Assembly (NCBI GenBank): GCA_014380005.1
Contig: JACMKT010000054.1
Location: 1 to 55,036 of the forward strand
Direction of reading: 5' to 3'
Source of the DNA: Rhodospirillales bacterium
GTDB taxonomy: Bacteria; Pseudomonadota; Alphaproteobacteria; Rhodospirillales; Magnetospirillaceae
DNA length: 55,036 nucleotides
Shown here: positions 26,652 to 37,202 of the stretch, piece after piece
Layout: every line of letters starts with the position of its first letter
How positions within the stretch are numbered: position 1 is the first letter of the stretch
The notes under the pieces: model-generated
Told to the model about the DNA's origin: nothing
The model's database searches: none
Seen by the model: the letters and a program-made list of their open reading frames with translations, nothing else
Translations under genes and position numbers: made by a program

Positions 26652-27679
26652 ATGAACCGCCGCTTCTCGCCCCTCACCCAGCGCCGCCTCGACGCGTTCA
26701 AGCGCAACCGCCGCGGCTTCTGGTCGCTGTGGCTGTTCCTGGCCGTCTTCATCATCACCCTGTTCGCCGAATTGGTGGCCAATGACCGGCCCATCCTGGT
26801 CAGCTATCAGGGCAGCCTGTACGCCCCCATCCTGCGCGACTATCCCGAGACCACCTTCGGCGGCGACTTCCTGACCTTCACCGATTACCGCGACCCTTAC
26901 ATGGCCGCCAAGATCGCCGAGAACGGCTGGGCGCTGTGGCCGCCCATCCACCATGACTACCGCTCCATCAATTACGACGTGCTGCGCCCCCATCCGGCCC
27001 CGCCCACCACCGACAATTGGCTGGGCACCGACGATCAGGGCCGCGACGTGCTGGCGCGGCTGATCTATGGCCTGCGCCTGTCCATCCTGTTCGGCCTGAC
27101 CCTGACCGTGGTCAGCACCATCATCGGCGTGGGTGCCGGCGCGGTGCAGGGCTATTTCGGCGGCAAGATCGATCTGGTCGGCCAGCGTTTCCTCGAAATC
27201 TGGGGCGGCCTGCCCCATCTGCTGATCCTGATCATCGTCGCCTCCATGATAGCGCCCGGCTTCTGGACCCTGCTGGGGGTGCTGGTGCTGTTCTCGTGGA
27301 CCTCGCTGGTCGGCGTGGTGCGCGCCGAATTCCTGCGCGCCCGCAATTTCGACTATGTGCGCGCCGCCAAGGCCCTGGGCATGAGCGACCGCCGGGTGAT
27401 GGTGCGCCATGTGCTGCCCAACGCCATGGTGGCGACGCTGACCTTTATGCCGTTCATCCTGTCATCCTCCATCGTCGCCCTGACCGCCCTGGACTTCCTG
27501 GGACTGGGCCTGCCGCCCGGTTCGCCGTCCCTGGGCGATTTGCTGTCCCAGGGCAAATCCAATTTGCAAGCCCCGTGGCTGGGCCTGACCGGCTTCATCG
27601 TGTTGGCGGCCCTGCTGTCGCTGCTGGTGTTCGTCGGCGAGGCGGTGCGCGATGCCTTCGATCCCCGAAAGACTAATCT

Positions 27680-27683
<4 letters not shown>
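26652..27683 (+). CDS. yejE: Oligopeptide ABC transporter permease YejE
   Basis: A 343-residue DppC/OppC-class permease. The N-terminal RRLDAFKRNRRGFWSLWLF segment leads into the first helix, followed by a periplasmic region with TDNWLGTDDQGRDVLARLIYG and the EAA loop AKALGMSDRRVMVRHVLPN. The C-terminus ends with GEAVRDAFDPR, typical of the family. The last four bases (ATGA) overlap yejF. A plausible purine-rich site (AAGGACGGGGG) precedes the ATG. Confidence 0.94.
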
Positions 27684-29311
<1,628 letters not shown>

Positions 29312-29326
29312 AGGTACACTGATTCC

Positions 29327-29641
29327 ATGGCAACCGTGCCCGAAACGCTGCTCCGCACAATCGTCGAGGTGTACTCACCCCGGCGCGTGGTGCTGTTCGG
29401 CAGTCAGGCGCGGGGCGATGCTGGCCCAGAAAGCGACATCGACCTTGTGGTGGTTCTCGACGACGATGTTCCGGCCGAGACACTATCTTGGCGAAACCGC
29501 AATGCGGCGCGCAAAGGGTTCACGGGCTCCGTCGATATTATCCCTTGCCGGGAGAGCGTTCTTACCGAACGCGCCCGTGCACCAGGGTCGTTCGCCGACA
29601 CCATTCTGCGCGAAGGTGTGGTGGTCTATGAGCGGCACTGA
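29327..29641 (+). CDS. mntA: MNT-domain nucleotidyltransferase (antitoxin, MntA-like)
   Basis: A 104-residue minimal nucleotidyltransferase. FGSQARG (24-30), the DID pair Asp37/Asp39 and the third acidic residue Asp70 (GSVDIIP) form the catalytic set. In type VII MntA-HepT systems such proteins AMPylate the HEPN toxin to silence it. The stop overlaps the HEPN gene start by 14 bases, a typical arrangement. It follows yejF by 15 bases but has a separate biological role. Confidence 0.87.
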   Translation: MATVPETLLRTIVEVYSPRRVVLFGSQARGDAGPESDIDLVVVLDDDVPAETLSWRNRNAARKGFTGSVDIIPCRESVLTERARAPGSFADTILREGVVVYERH

Positions 29642-30032
29642 GATCCAATGGGCAGAAGCGCGGAGATGGTTCGCCAAGGCGGCCGAGGATCAGCGCTCAG
29701 CGGTCCTTATTCTGGCGGCTGATCCGCCGTTGATCGACCCCGCTGCCTACCATTGCCAGCAAGCCAGTGAAAAGATGCTCAAGGGGTTATTGGCTGCTGC
29801 CGGCATCGCCATTCCCAAGACGCACGATCTGCGTCGGCTGGCCGGTCTGGTCACGCCGCTCTACCCCATGTTGGCAGCTCATATTGACGTGGTGGCGGAT
29901 TGGACCCCGTGGGGTACGGCAACCCGTTATCCCGATCTGGAACCTGACCTTGGTGTGATGCCCGAGGACATCCGGGATGCATTGGTTGAGCTTGACCGCC
30001 TTAACACCGCCATCGCAGCGCTGGCCCCGTAA
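29628..30032 (+). CDS. HEPN-domain protein (toxin, HepT-like)
   Basis: A 134-residue helical HEPN protein, with the family helix AAYHCQQASEKMLKGLLAA (39-57) and the following KTHDLRRLAGLV. ATG 29628 is used since family members begin shortly before the WFAKAAEDQRSA helix; the longer frame is antisense-like over the MNT gene. The RNase R-x4-6-H motif of classical HepT is not obvious, so toxicity is unproven. Pairs with the MNT gene as a two-gene module. Confidence 0.83.
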   Translation: MSGTEIQWAEARRWFAKAAEDQRSAVLILAADPPLIDPAAYHCQQASEKMLKGLLAAAGIAIPKTHDLRRLAGLVTPLYPMLAAHIDVVADWTPWGTATRYPDLEPDLGVMPEDIRDALVELDRLNTAIAALAP

Positions 30033-30036
30033 TCGT

Positions 30037-30663
30037 TCAGCCGGCCTCGCCATAACCGAATGCTGGCGCCGCCGTAACGAACGCCTCCATGTGAAACGAC
30101 GCATGGTCCGGCGCATAGGCGTAGTCGCGGCCCAGCGGGCAGGCGTGGCGGGCGTGGCAGCCCACCGAGCGGCACGAACCGCCGGCCTTCAGATGATCCA
30201 TGCAGCGGGGCACGTCATAGGGCACCGCCGCACCCACCGGGCAGGCGGTCACGCAGGGGCGGTCCACGCACGCATGGCAGGGATTGGGCAAATCTTGGCG
30301 CGGCGGCAATGGGATCGCGTCCGGGAAGACCAGGGCGCCGCGATAGGCGTGCCACAGGCCGTAGATTGGGTGGACCAGCACCCCCATGGGCGATTGATGG
30401 ACCGGCTCCGCCGCCATGGCCCAGCGCTGGAACGGGTGGAAGGGCGGGCCGTCGCACGGCATCAGCATCTGGGCGCCAAAACGGTCGGCCATGTCCGTCA
30501 GCACGCGGCGCGACCATGAATCCAGCGGGTTGAGTTCATGGCGCCGGGCGGCGGTGAAATGGGGCCAGAAGGCCGAGCCGGCAGTGCCCACCAGGACCAG
30601 CGAGTCCACGCCGCCCCGGATGATCAGGCCGTGTTCGGCCAGGGCGTCGGCGAGGGGCTTCAA
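30037..30663 (-). CDS. Fe-S protein related to epoxyqueuosine reductase-type ferredoxins
   Basis: A 208-residue protein with GGVDSLVLVGTAGSAFWPHF early and a ferredoxin-like cysteine-rich part late: CHACVDRPCVTACP (Cys129, 132, 137, 141) and CRSVGCHARHACP (Cys164, 169, 175), enough for one to two clusters. It lacks the cobalamin domain of QueG, though the C-terminal cluster region is similar. The TTG start overlaps the receiver-gene stop (TTGA), so translation is coupled. Redox role and partner are unknown. Confidence 0.75.
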   Translation of the reverse strand: MKPLADALAEHGLIIRGGVDSLVLVGTAGSAFWPHFTAARRHELNPLDSWSRRVLTDMADRFGAQMLMPCDGPPFHPFQRWAMAAEPVHQSPMGVLVHPIYGLWHAYRGALVFPDAIPLPPRQDLPNPCHACVDRPCVTACPVGAAVPYDVPRCMDHLKAGGSCRSVGCHARHACPLGRDYAYAPDHASFHMEAFVTAAPAFGYGEAG

Positions 30664-31025
30664 GCGCAGTAACGCGCCACTTCGTCCAACAGCTTGCGGA
30701 TGGACAGCGGCTTGGTGATGACCTGATCGAAGCCTTCCTTGAGGAAGCCCGACACCGAATCCGGGTCGGCAAAGGCGGTCACCGCCAGCACCGGCACCGC
30801 CTGGGTGCGGGGGTCGGCCTTGATCTGCTTCAGCAAATCGACGCCCGATTGCTTGGGCAGTTGGATATCCATGAGGATCAGCTTGGCGCCACTATCGGCG
30901 GTCAGGGCCACCAGATCGGCACCGTCCGACGATTTGACCGTCTCGTAGCCGGCGATGGTCAGCGCCTGCTCCAGCAGCTTCATATTCATCGCGTTGTCTT
31001 CGACGATGACCACGGTCCCGCTCAT
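30660..31025 (-). CDS. Single-domain response regulator, DivK-like
   Basis: A 121-residue receiver without output domain. [18 protein letters not shown], phospho-acceptor Asp53 ([13 protein letters not shown]), AVTAFA and the [12 protein letters not shown] lysine motif all fit the DivK/CheY-like group; the MDIQLP-SG context is typical of DivK. Overlaps the EAL-protein gene by four bases and the Fe-S gene by three. Whether it is the true DivK of cell-cycle control cannot be told from sequence alone. Confidence 0.88.
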   Translation of the reverse strand: MSGTVVIVEDNAMNMKLLEQALTIAGYETVKSSDGADLVALTADSGAKLILMDIQLPKQSGVDLLKQIKADPRTQAVPVLAVTAFADPDSVSGFLKEGFDQVITKPLSIRKLLDEVARYCA

Positions 31026-34000
31026 GTCCCCACTCCCTGCTGCTGCGCGGCGGCTCGGCCGGCAGCGCCCCCATTGCGGGCGGCTGCATCATATGTTGCG
31101 GCGAAACGTACGAATTCGGCCACGGGCAGTGGCCGACCGATCATATAGCCTTGGATCTCGTCGCAACCATGCTTAGCCAGCATGGCGGCTTGGATTTCCG
31201 TCTCGACACCTTCAGCGATTGTCTTCATGGACAAGGAATGCGCCAGTGAAATTATCGCCTTGGCGATGGCGCGGCCGTCTTCGTCATGATCCAGATCGCG
31301 CACGAAGGCCCGGTCGATCTTCACCGTATTGACCGGGAAGCGCTTGAGATAGGCCAGCGACGAATAGCCGGTGCCGAAATCGTCGATGGACAGGGTCACC
31401 CCCAACTCGGCCAGGGCGCGCAGCAGCTTCAGCGTGCCCTCGCCATCGGCCATCAGCATGCTTTCGGTCAGTTCCAAATCCAGCAGGCGGGCGTCGATGC
31501 CGGTCTCATTGATGACGGCGGCCACCAACTCGGGCAGATTGTCGTCGCGGAACTGGCGGCCCGAGATGTTGACGCCGATGCGCAACTCGCCCAGGCCTTG
31601 ATCGGTCCAAATCCGCATCTGACGGCAGGCGGTTTCCAGCACCCAGCGCCCGATGGGAACGATCAGGCCGGTTTCCTCGGCCACCGGGATGAACTTATCC
31701 GGGGCGATGATGCCCAATTCGGGATGGCGCCAGCGGATCAGCGCTTCGGCGCCCACCAAACGGTAATCGTCCAGCGCCACTTGGGGCTGGTAGAACAGCT
31801 CGAACTGGCCTTCCTTCAGCGCGTCCTTGAGCGAGCGTTCCAGGGTCAGCCGCTCGGACACGGCGAACGACATGGCCGAATCGAAGAAGCCCAAATCCTC
31901 GTCCGGCTGCTTCTTGACCTGATGCAGCGCCATCTCGGCATTGCGCAGCAAATCCTGCGGTTCGTCGCCGTCGCGCGGGAACACCGAGACACCGAAATCG
32001 GCGGGCAGGTTCAGTTCGTTGCCCTGGGTGTGGAAGGGGGCCGCCAAACCGGCGCGCACCATCTCCACCGCGCGGCTGACCGCGTTCAGATCCTTGAGCT
32101 GGGGCACCACCAGGGCGAATTCGTCACCGGCCAGACGGGCGGCGGTGCCGCCGAAGCCGGCCATGACCTGGGACAGCCGCCGCGCGGTTTCGCGCAGCAG
32201 CGCATTGCCCACTTCGTGACCCAAGGAATCGTTGACCATGGTGAAGCCCACCAGATCGATGGTCAGCACCGCCACATGCAAGCCGCTGCCGCGGGCCACC
32301 GCCAGGGCTTGGCCCAGCCGGTCGGTGAACAGGGAACGGTTGGGCAAATCGGTCAGGGAATCGTGATTGGCCAGATAGGCCACGCGCTGGGCCAATTGCT
32401 TGTTTTCGGTCAGGTCGCGGATGGTGCCGGTGAACAGCCGACGCTTGTCCAGCCGCAGTTCCGACGCGGACAGATGCACCGGGAACACGGTGCCGTCCTT
32501 GCGCTTGGCCATGACCTCGCGGCCCATGCCGATGACGCCGCCGCCATTGCCCGACAGGTATTTCTGCACATAATGCCCATGACGGCTGGCATCGGGTTCG
32601 GGCATCAGCAGGCTGACCGGGGCGCCGATCAATTCCGACAGGGAATAGCCGAAGATACGCTCCACCGACAGATTGGCCGAGACGATGACGCCGTCCTCGT
32701 CGATGGTGACGATGCCGTCCAGCACGGTGTCCATGATGGCGCGGATGCGATGTTCGCGCGCCGCCACCGCCCGCATGGCCGCCGTCACCTCGGTGGTGTC
32801 ACGGCCCACCAGCAAGGTGGCGGTGTGGCCGTCGCGGCGCAGGGGCACCGCGTTCAGCTCCACGTCGCGGGTGCGGCCGGCGAAGGTGACCACCTTGACC
32901 GGGACCGGATGATCCTCGCCGTACAAGGCCTCCAGCCCGGCATCGAACAGGGCCAGATAATCGCCATGGACGAAGTCCAGGAACGACTTGCCCTCGCATT
33001 CCGAGGCCGCCGGCGCCCGCAGCATGCCCAGACCGGCGGCGTTGATACGCTCGATGATGCCGTCCACACAGACGCAGATCAGATCGGGCGACAGCTCCAC
33101 CAGATCGCGGTAGGACGCCTGATCCCGCAGCAGCGCCGATTCCAGCATGGAGACGTCGGTGATGCGGTCGATCAGCTTAAGGATTTGCGAGCCGGAATTC
33201 AGGATGCTGTCGGCATATTCCCCATAGCCCGTGGGCTGCAACGGCCCCAGCATCTGGGCCGAAATCAGCTCGGCGAAACCGATGACGTCGTTGAGCGGCG
33301 TGCGGATGTCGCGGCTCATGCGCGCCATGAATTCGGTCTTGGAGCGGTTCGCCAGTTCGGCGGATTCCTTGGCCTCGGCCAGGGTCCCGGCAGCGGCGCG
33401 CTCGGCGGTGATGTCGCGGGAATACATGGCGCAGCGGCGGTTGCCGGCCTCGCCCACCGCCAGGATGCGATTGGTGTACCAGCGCAGGCCGTCGGAATCC
33501 TCGAACTCCACCGTGCGTCCGCTATCCAGCGCCTGCTCGAAATAGGACCGGCGATGCGACAGCGCATCCACGGTCAGGGCGAAGAAATCTTGGCCGGTCA
33601 ATTCATCGGTGCGCTTGCCGAATTGCTCTGCCGCCTGGGCATTCACCGTGATGATACGGCCTTCGGCGTCCAGCAGCATGGCCTGATCATGGCTGGCATC
33701 CAGCAGGGCCTGATTGGTGTGGTGCAGCAGCTCCAGCGCCACCTGCGCCTGCTGGCGTTCGATGGCGTGGCGGATGACGCGCGGCAGCAGCTCCAGCCCG
33801 GCCAGGGATTTGACCACGTAATCCTGGGCACCGGCGCGGATGGCGTCCTGAGCCACGCGCTCGTCATCCAGGCTGGTCAGCACCACCAAGGCGATGGACG
33901 GCGCCCGCGCCTTCATCTTGACCACGGATTCGATGCCCGAGGCGTCGGGCAACCCCAGATCCACCAGAATGCATTCGTAATCGGGAGACGGCACCAGCGC

Positions 34001-34138
34001 CAAGCCGTCGGCGAGCGTGCCACGGCAATCAGCCTTCCACGACACCATGGACTCAGCGAGTTTGATCTCGATAAGCCGTCGGTCGCCGGGATTGTCCTCG
34101 ATGACAAGCAGTCGTTTGGGCGCGGAGCCGATAATCAT
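31022..34138 (-). CDS. REC-PAS-GGDEF-EAL c-di-GMP phosphodiesterase
   Basis: A 1038-residue soluble protein: receiver (Asp60), PAS (about 140-245), a HisKA-like helix pair (about 265-335) whose phospho-His is Arg276 ([10 protein letters not shown]), PAS (about 340-450), PAS (about 460-580), GGDEF (about 590-755) and EAL (about 775-1020). The GGDEF site is AGDEF (670-674), and DxD, FK and GD positions are V, T and N, so cyclase activity is unlikely. The EAL domain keeps EALIRW, NIS, ELTES, DDFGTG, KID and AEGVET, so it should cleave c-di-GMP. First gene of a three-gene operon. Confidence 0.9.
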   Translation of the reverse strand: MIIGSAPKRLLVIEDNPGDRRLIEIKLAESMVSWKADCRGTLADGLALVPSPDYECILVDLGLPDASGIESVVKMKARAPSIALVVLTSLDDERVAQDAIRAGAQDYVVKSLAGLELLPRVIRHAIERQQAQVALELLHHTNQALLDASHDQAMLLDAEGRIITVNAQAAEQFGKRTDELTGQDFFALTVDALSHRRSYFEQALDSGRTVEFEDSDGLRWYTNRILAVGEAGNRRCAMYSRDITAERAAAGTLAEAKESAELANRSKTEFMARMSRDIRTPLNDVIGFAELISAQMLGPLQPTGYGEYADSILNSGSQILKLIDRITDVSMLESALLRDQASYRDLVELSPDLICVCVDGIIERINAAGLGMLRAPAASECEGKSFLDFVHGDYLALFDAGLEALYGEDHPVPVKVVTFAGRTRDVELNAVPLRRDGHTATLLVGRDTTEVTAAMRAVAAREHRIRAIMDTVLDGIVTIDEDGVIVSANLSVERIFGYSLSELIGAPVSLLMPEPDASRHGHYVQKYLSGNGGGVIGMGREVMAKRKDGTVFPVHLSASELRLDKRRLFTGTIRDLTENKQLAQRVAYLANHDSLTDLPNRSLFTDRLGQALAVARGSGLHVAVLTIDLVGFTMVNDSLGHEVGNALLRETARRLSQVMAGFGGTAARLAGDEFALVVPQLKDLNAVSRAVEMVRAGLAAPFHTQGNELNLPADFGVSVFPRDGDEPQDLLRNAEMALHQVKKQPDEDLGFFDSAMSFAVSERLTLERSLKDALKEGQFELFYQPQVALDDYRLVGAEALIRWRHPELGIIAPDKFIPVAEETGLIVPIGRWVLETACRQMRIWTDQGLGELRIGVNISGRQFRDDNLPELVAAVINETGIDARLLDLELTESMLMADGEGTLKLLRALAELGVTLSIDDFGTGYSSLAYLKRFPVNTVKIDRAFVRDLDHDEDGRAIAKAIISLAHSLSMKTIAEGVETEIQAAMLAKHGCDEIQGYMIGRPLPVAEFVRFAATYDAAARNGGAAGRAAAQQQGVGT

Positions 34139-34307
34139 AATAAGTGAAGATGCAGGATTGTTGCCGTCTTGTAAACGACACTACGCACATCAAGGAACGT
34201 TGATACCTGCTTTTTATTACGCCGGCATGACGAGAGGCGGCAGCGACCTTCGCATGAATGCACTTGGAGCACAGACGCGGTCATCGTTTCAGACGCCATC
34301 CCCACTT

Positions 34308-34417
34308 CGTCATGGCCGGACTTGTTCCGGCCATCCACGCGGGTCCGCCGCGAAGTCATTGGAAACACTGAGGTTTGTTCCGCCGCGTGGATGCCCGTGA
34401 CAAGCACGGGCATGACG
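34308..34417. repeat. Inverted repeat with 32-nt arms, copy B
   Basis: Arms 34308-34339 and 34386-34417 are imperfect inverted copies, separated by 46 bases. The 322-base gap 34139-34460 that contains it shows nothing else clear. It lies 3' of the unknown gene at 34461 and 5' of the EAL gene. Its left arm is identical to the reverse complement of copy C (48005-48036). Confidence 0.9.
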
Positions 34418-34460
34418 GCGGAGGGGGACCGCCCGGCGCGCCCTTATATGGGCGCCAATC

Positions 34461-35564
34461 CTACCGCTGCTTGGACAGCCACTCGTTCACGGTGGGGACC
34501 ATGGCCTTGCAGGTCAGGGCGAAGGACGCCATCAGCTTGTCCTTCTCCTGGGTCATGTGCAGCATGTTGTCCACAACCTTGCGCAGGATGTCCTTGGAGA
34601 AGTTGGGATGGCCCAACACCTGGGGCAGCCGGTTGCCGAAGGCTGCGCGCAGGCTGGTGACCAGCACCTCGGTCTTGTCGATGTTCAGGCGCTGGACTTC
34701 GGCCAGATTTTCGGCGGCGATGAAGCTGAGCACGTCGCCATAGGCGCGCGCCACCGGCTTGTCCAACGCGGCGACCACGTTGAAGAACGCCTTGTCGCGG
34801 GCGAAGAAGTCCCAGGCGGCATCGCCCAGCATCTTGCGGTAGAATTCGTACATCTCGCGGTTCCACACCGCCACGCCGGCGATGGCCTGGGGCTGGTGCA
34901 CCAGAATCTCGACGAAGTCGGGACCGGCGGCAAGCTTGACCTTGCGCAGGGTGGCCGGATCGAATTGGCCCACGGCGGCGATGGCCTCAGGCGTGCGCAG
35001 GGCCACCACGTCGGCGCCGATTTCCATGATCTGCTGATAGGACAGATGCTGGCGATAGGCCGGCAGCAGCGGCAATTGCCAGCCGAAGGCGATGTAGCGC
35101 GACAGCTCGCGCACCTTGCGCTCTTCCACCGGATCGTTGCCGATGCGGGTGACTTCCTTCTGCTCGGTCTTCTTGATCAGGCCGAACAGGGATTTCTTGG
35201 TCACCGTCTCGGTCACCGTGTGCTCGGTCTTTTCCGACTCGAACACCTTCTTGGCGCAGGTGCGCACCAGCAATTGCTGAATCTGGTTCAGCGACACCTT
35301 GCAGATCAAATCCTGATTATCGTCCCGCACCGGCTTGCCGCCCTTGGCCTGGACGATGTCGTCGCACTCGGCGCGGTTGGCGATGAAGGTGGCGATGAAT
35401 TGGTCCAGCACATCGGGGTGCGAGATCAAATCCTGATAGCTCAGGGCGCCATCGACCAACCGCTTTTGCTGGAAGCGGGCGAGAACCTTCTTCAGGCCAT
35501 CGATGATGGCCTTTTTGGTGTCGTTGTCGATGTCCACCGGCGGCGGAAGCGTAGCTACGGACAT
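34461..35564 (-). CDS. Conserved unknown protein, helical
   Basis: A 367-residue protein I do not recognise. It is largely helical, with a lysine- and threonine-rich stretch (about 110-140: EKTEHTVTETVTKKS, LFGLIKKTEQKEV), several aromatic-rich helices (WNREMYEFYRKMLGDAAW, DFFARDKAFFNVV) and no signal peptide or membrane helix. Codon use matches the chromosome. Downstream of an RlmM-like gene on the same strand (77 bases). Role unknown. Confidence 0.78.
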   Translation of the reverse strand: MSVATLPPPVDIDNDTKKAIIDGLKKVLARFQQKRLVDGALSYQDLISHPDVLDQFIATFIANRAECDDIVQAKGGKPVRDDNQDLICKVSLNQIQQLLVRTCAKKVFESEKTEHTVTETVTKKSLFGLIKKTEQKEVTRIGNDPVEERKVRELSRYIAFGWQLPLLPAYRQHLSYQQIMEIGADVVALRTPEAIAAVGQFDPATLRKVKLAAGPDFVEILVHQPQAIAGVAVWNREMYEFYRKMLGDAAWDFFARDKAFFNVVAALDKPVARAYGDVLSFIAAENLAEVQRLNIDKTEVLVTSLRAAFGNRLPQVLGHPNFSKDILRKVVDNMLHMTQEKDKLMASFALTCKAMVPTVNEWLSKQR

Positions 35565-35641
35565 GACCCCAGGGACCTACAAGTATTCGCGGAGCCCTAT
35601 GGTTTACCCGTTCGCACCGTCTCAGGCAACCTTTGTAGATT

Positions 35642-36583
35642 CTAGACGCCCAACGGCTGGTCCAGCAGCACCCAGGTCAGCTCATGCTTGTTGTGAAACA
35701 AGTGAAACACCTGCGAGCCGGGGATGGCGGCAAAGGCGGCCTGGGCAGCCAGATCGGTCTCGCCTTGCAGCTTGATGGTGCAGACGAAGTTGCGCACCAA
35801 CCCGGTGGCCCGCCAGCGTTCCACCAGATTCAGCAATCGCTCGGGATAGCAGATGATGTCCGAGAAGAACCAATCCACAGGTCCCACGCTCAACGGGTCC
35901 AGGCCGAAGGCGCTTTCCTGACGCATGGTCACGCCGGGCATGGCGGCAATGCGCGGTTCCAACGGCGCCTTGTCCACGCTGATGACCGTGGCCCCCAGCG
36001 AGGCGATGACCCAGCTCCAGCCGCCGGGGCAGGCGCCCATGTCCAGGCACAGATCACCCTTGCCCGGCGCCACGCCCAGGCGGGTGAACACGTCCCACAG
36101 CTTGAGGTAAGCCCGGTTGGGCGGGGTGACCTTGTCCTCGACAAAGTGGCACTCGCCATTGGCGAACGGGCTGTCGCAGCGCGCCGCCGCCAGCAAGGTG
36201 TATTCGTCCAGCAAGGTGAACGAGCCCAGCGGCGCGGTCGGCGCGGGCTGGCCGAACACCTGCGGCTTGGCCGACACCTTGGGCAGCTTTTCCACCATCA
36301 GCGAGGTGCGGCGGTGCAGCCCCGGCGCATAGGGCCACCAATTGCGCTGAATGGCCCGCAACGCCTTGGCGCCCTCGCCGATGGAGGCGATGGGGATACG
36401 CACCACGTCGTGCCACACATTCTGCGCCCAGGCCATGGGCCGCGCCGGGCCGGGGGCCAGCATCAGGCGGCCATGCTCCTGAGTGACATCCCCCAACTCG
36501 GCACGCAAATCGGCCTCGAAACCTTCGGCGGCGAGGTAGCCGGTGAGGCCGGTGGGTTCGGGAGTCGGAAGGGCGTCGGTCAT
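35642..36583 (-). CDS. RlmM-like (FtsJ-fold) RNA 2'-O-methyltransferase
   Basis: A 313-residue SAM-dependent methyltransferase with an N-terminal THUMP-like part and a C-terminal FtsJ-type Rossmann fold: LCLDMGACPGGWSWV (SAM site), VISVDKAPL, the FFSDIICYP aspartate, FVCTIKLQG lysine and a C-terminal NKHELTWVL glutamate, giving the K-D-K-E tetrad. E. coli RlmM methylates C2498 of 23S rRNA; the same target is likely but not shown. Confidence 0.85.
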   Translation of the reverse strand: MTDALPTPEPTGLTGYLAAEGFEADLRAELGDVTQEHGRLMLAPGPARPMAWAQNVWHDVVRIPIASIGEGAKALRAIQRNWWPYAPGLHRRTSLMVEKLPKVSAKPQVFGQPAPTAPLGSFTLLDEYTLLAAARCDSPFANGECHFVEDKVTPPNRAYLKLWDVFTRLGVAPGKGDLCLDMGACPGGWSWVIASLGATVISVDKAPLEPRIAAMPGVTMRQESAFGLDPLSVGPVDWFFSDIICYPERLLNLVERWRATGLVRNFVCTIKLQGETDLAAQAAFAAIPGSQVFHLFHNKHELTWVLLDQPLGV

Positions 36584-36642
36584 GGCGGGGGATATATCAG
36601 CATGCGGGCGGTTTCACCACTGCGGCGCCAAGAAAGAATTAA

Positions 36643-36722
36643 TGACACGGATGGACACGGATTCCCGCTACGCGGGACACGGATAAAAATCCATCCGTGT
36701 TTATCCGTGTCCATCCGTGTCA
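36643..36722. repeat. Long hairpin of CACGGAT words
   Basis: A perfect 20-bp inverted repeat, 36643-36662 with 36703-36722, made of 10-nt words around CACGGAT, with a CCCGC-tac-GCGGG stem at 36664-36676 inside. It lies 30 bases after the fliJ stop, upstream of the RlmM-like gene. Same build as the elements at 4011 and 39511 but a different word. Confidence 0.9.
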
Positions 36723-36752
36723 CCCACATAAAAGGGCCTCGCAAATGGCGAT

Positions 36753-37199
36753 CTACTCCGCCTCGGCGTCCTTTTCCTTCCGCCGGTGGATGTTCGAGCC
36801 CACCTCGTCCAGGAAAATCTGTTCCTTGCGGTCGGCCTCTTCGCGCTCGGCCTTTTCGCGGTTGGCCTGGGTGACTTCATAGGTTTTTTGCTGGCGGAAG
36901 GCCTCGGCCAATTCGTCGCGGGCGACTTCGATCTCGGCCCGCACCGCCGTCAGGGCCTGATGCATCTGATCGCGGCGCTGCATCCAGGCTTTGTGATAGG
37001 CGCCGTACAGATAGCCGATACCCGCGGCATCCTCGGCGGCGAGGCGTTGTTCCTCTTTCAGGCGCAATTCGCCCTGGCGGATTTCCTCGATGATCTGGTC
37101 TTCGCGGTTCTGCAATGCCGTCAGGACGCGGCGCCGCTCATCCACATTGAACTTGGACAAACGAATCAGCGTCTTTAACCCTTTGGCCGGCTTGGCCAT
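36753..37199 (-). CDS. fliJ: Flagellar export chaperone-like protein FliJ
   Basis: A 148-residue, almost entirely helical, coiled-coil protein rich in Arg, Glu and Lys (KTLIRLSKFNVDERRRVL at the N-terminus). Size, composition and position 3 bases after fliI identify it as FliJ, the central stalk that promotes FliI hexamer ATPase activity in the flagellar type III export apparatus. FliJ sequences are poorly conserved, so the call rests mainly on context. Confidence 0.88.
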   Translation of the reverse strand: MAKPAKGLKTLIRLSKFNVDERRRVLTALQNREDQIIEEIRQGELRLKEEQRLAAEDAAGIGYLYGAYHKAWMQRRDQMHQALTAVRAEIEVARDELAEAFRQQKTYEVTQANREKAEREEADRKEQIFLDEVGSNIHRRKEKDAEAE

Positions 37200-37202
37200 G
37201 GA

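Noticed and set aside
26410-26655. 81-codon frame between yejB and yejE
   Set aside because: It reads through the repeat element; peptide pieces such as HGRACPGHPR are typical products of this repeat.
31286-34147. 953-codon + strand frame over the EAL gene
   Set aside because: Antisense shadow with His/Gln/Gly-rich sequence; the minus strand has clear REC, PAS and EAL motifs.
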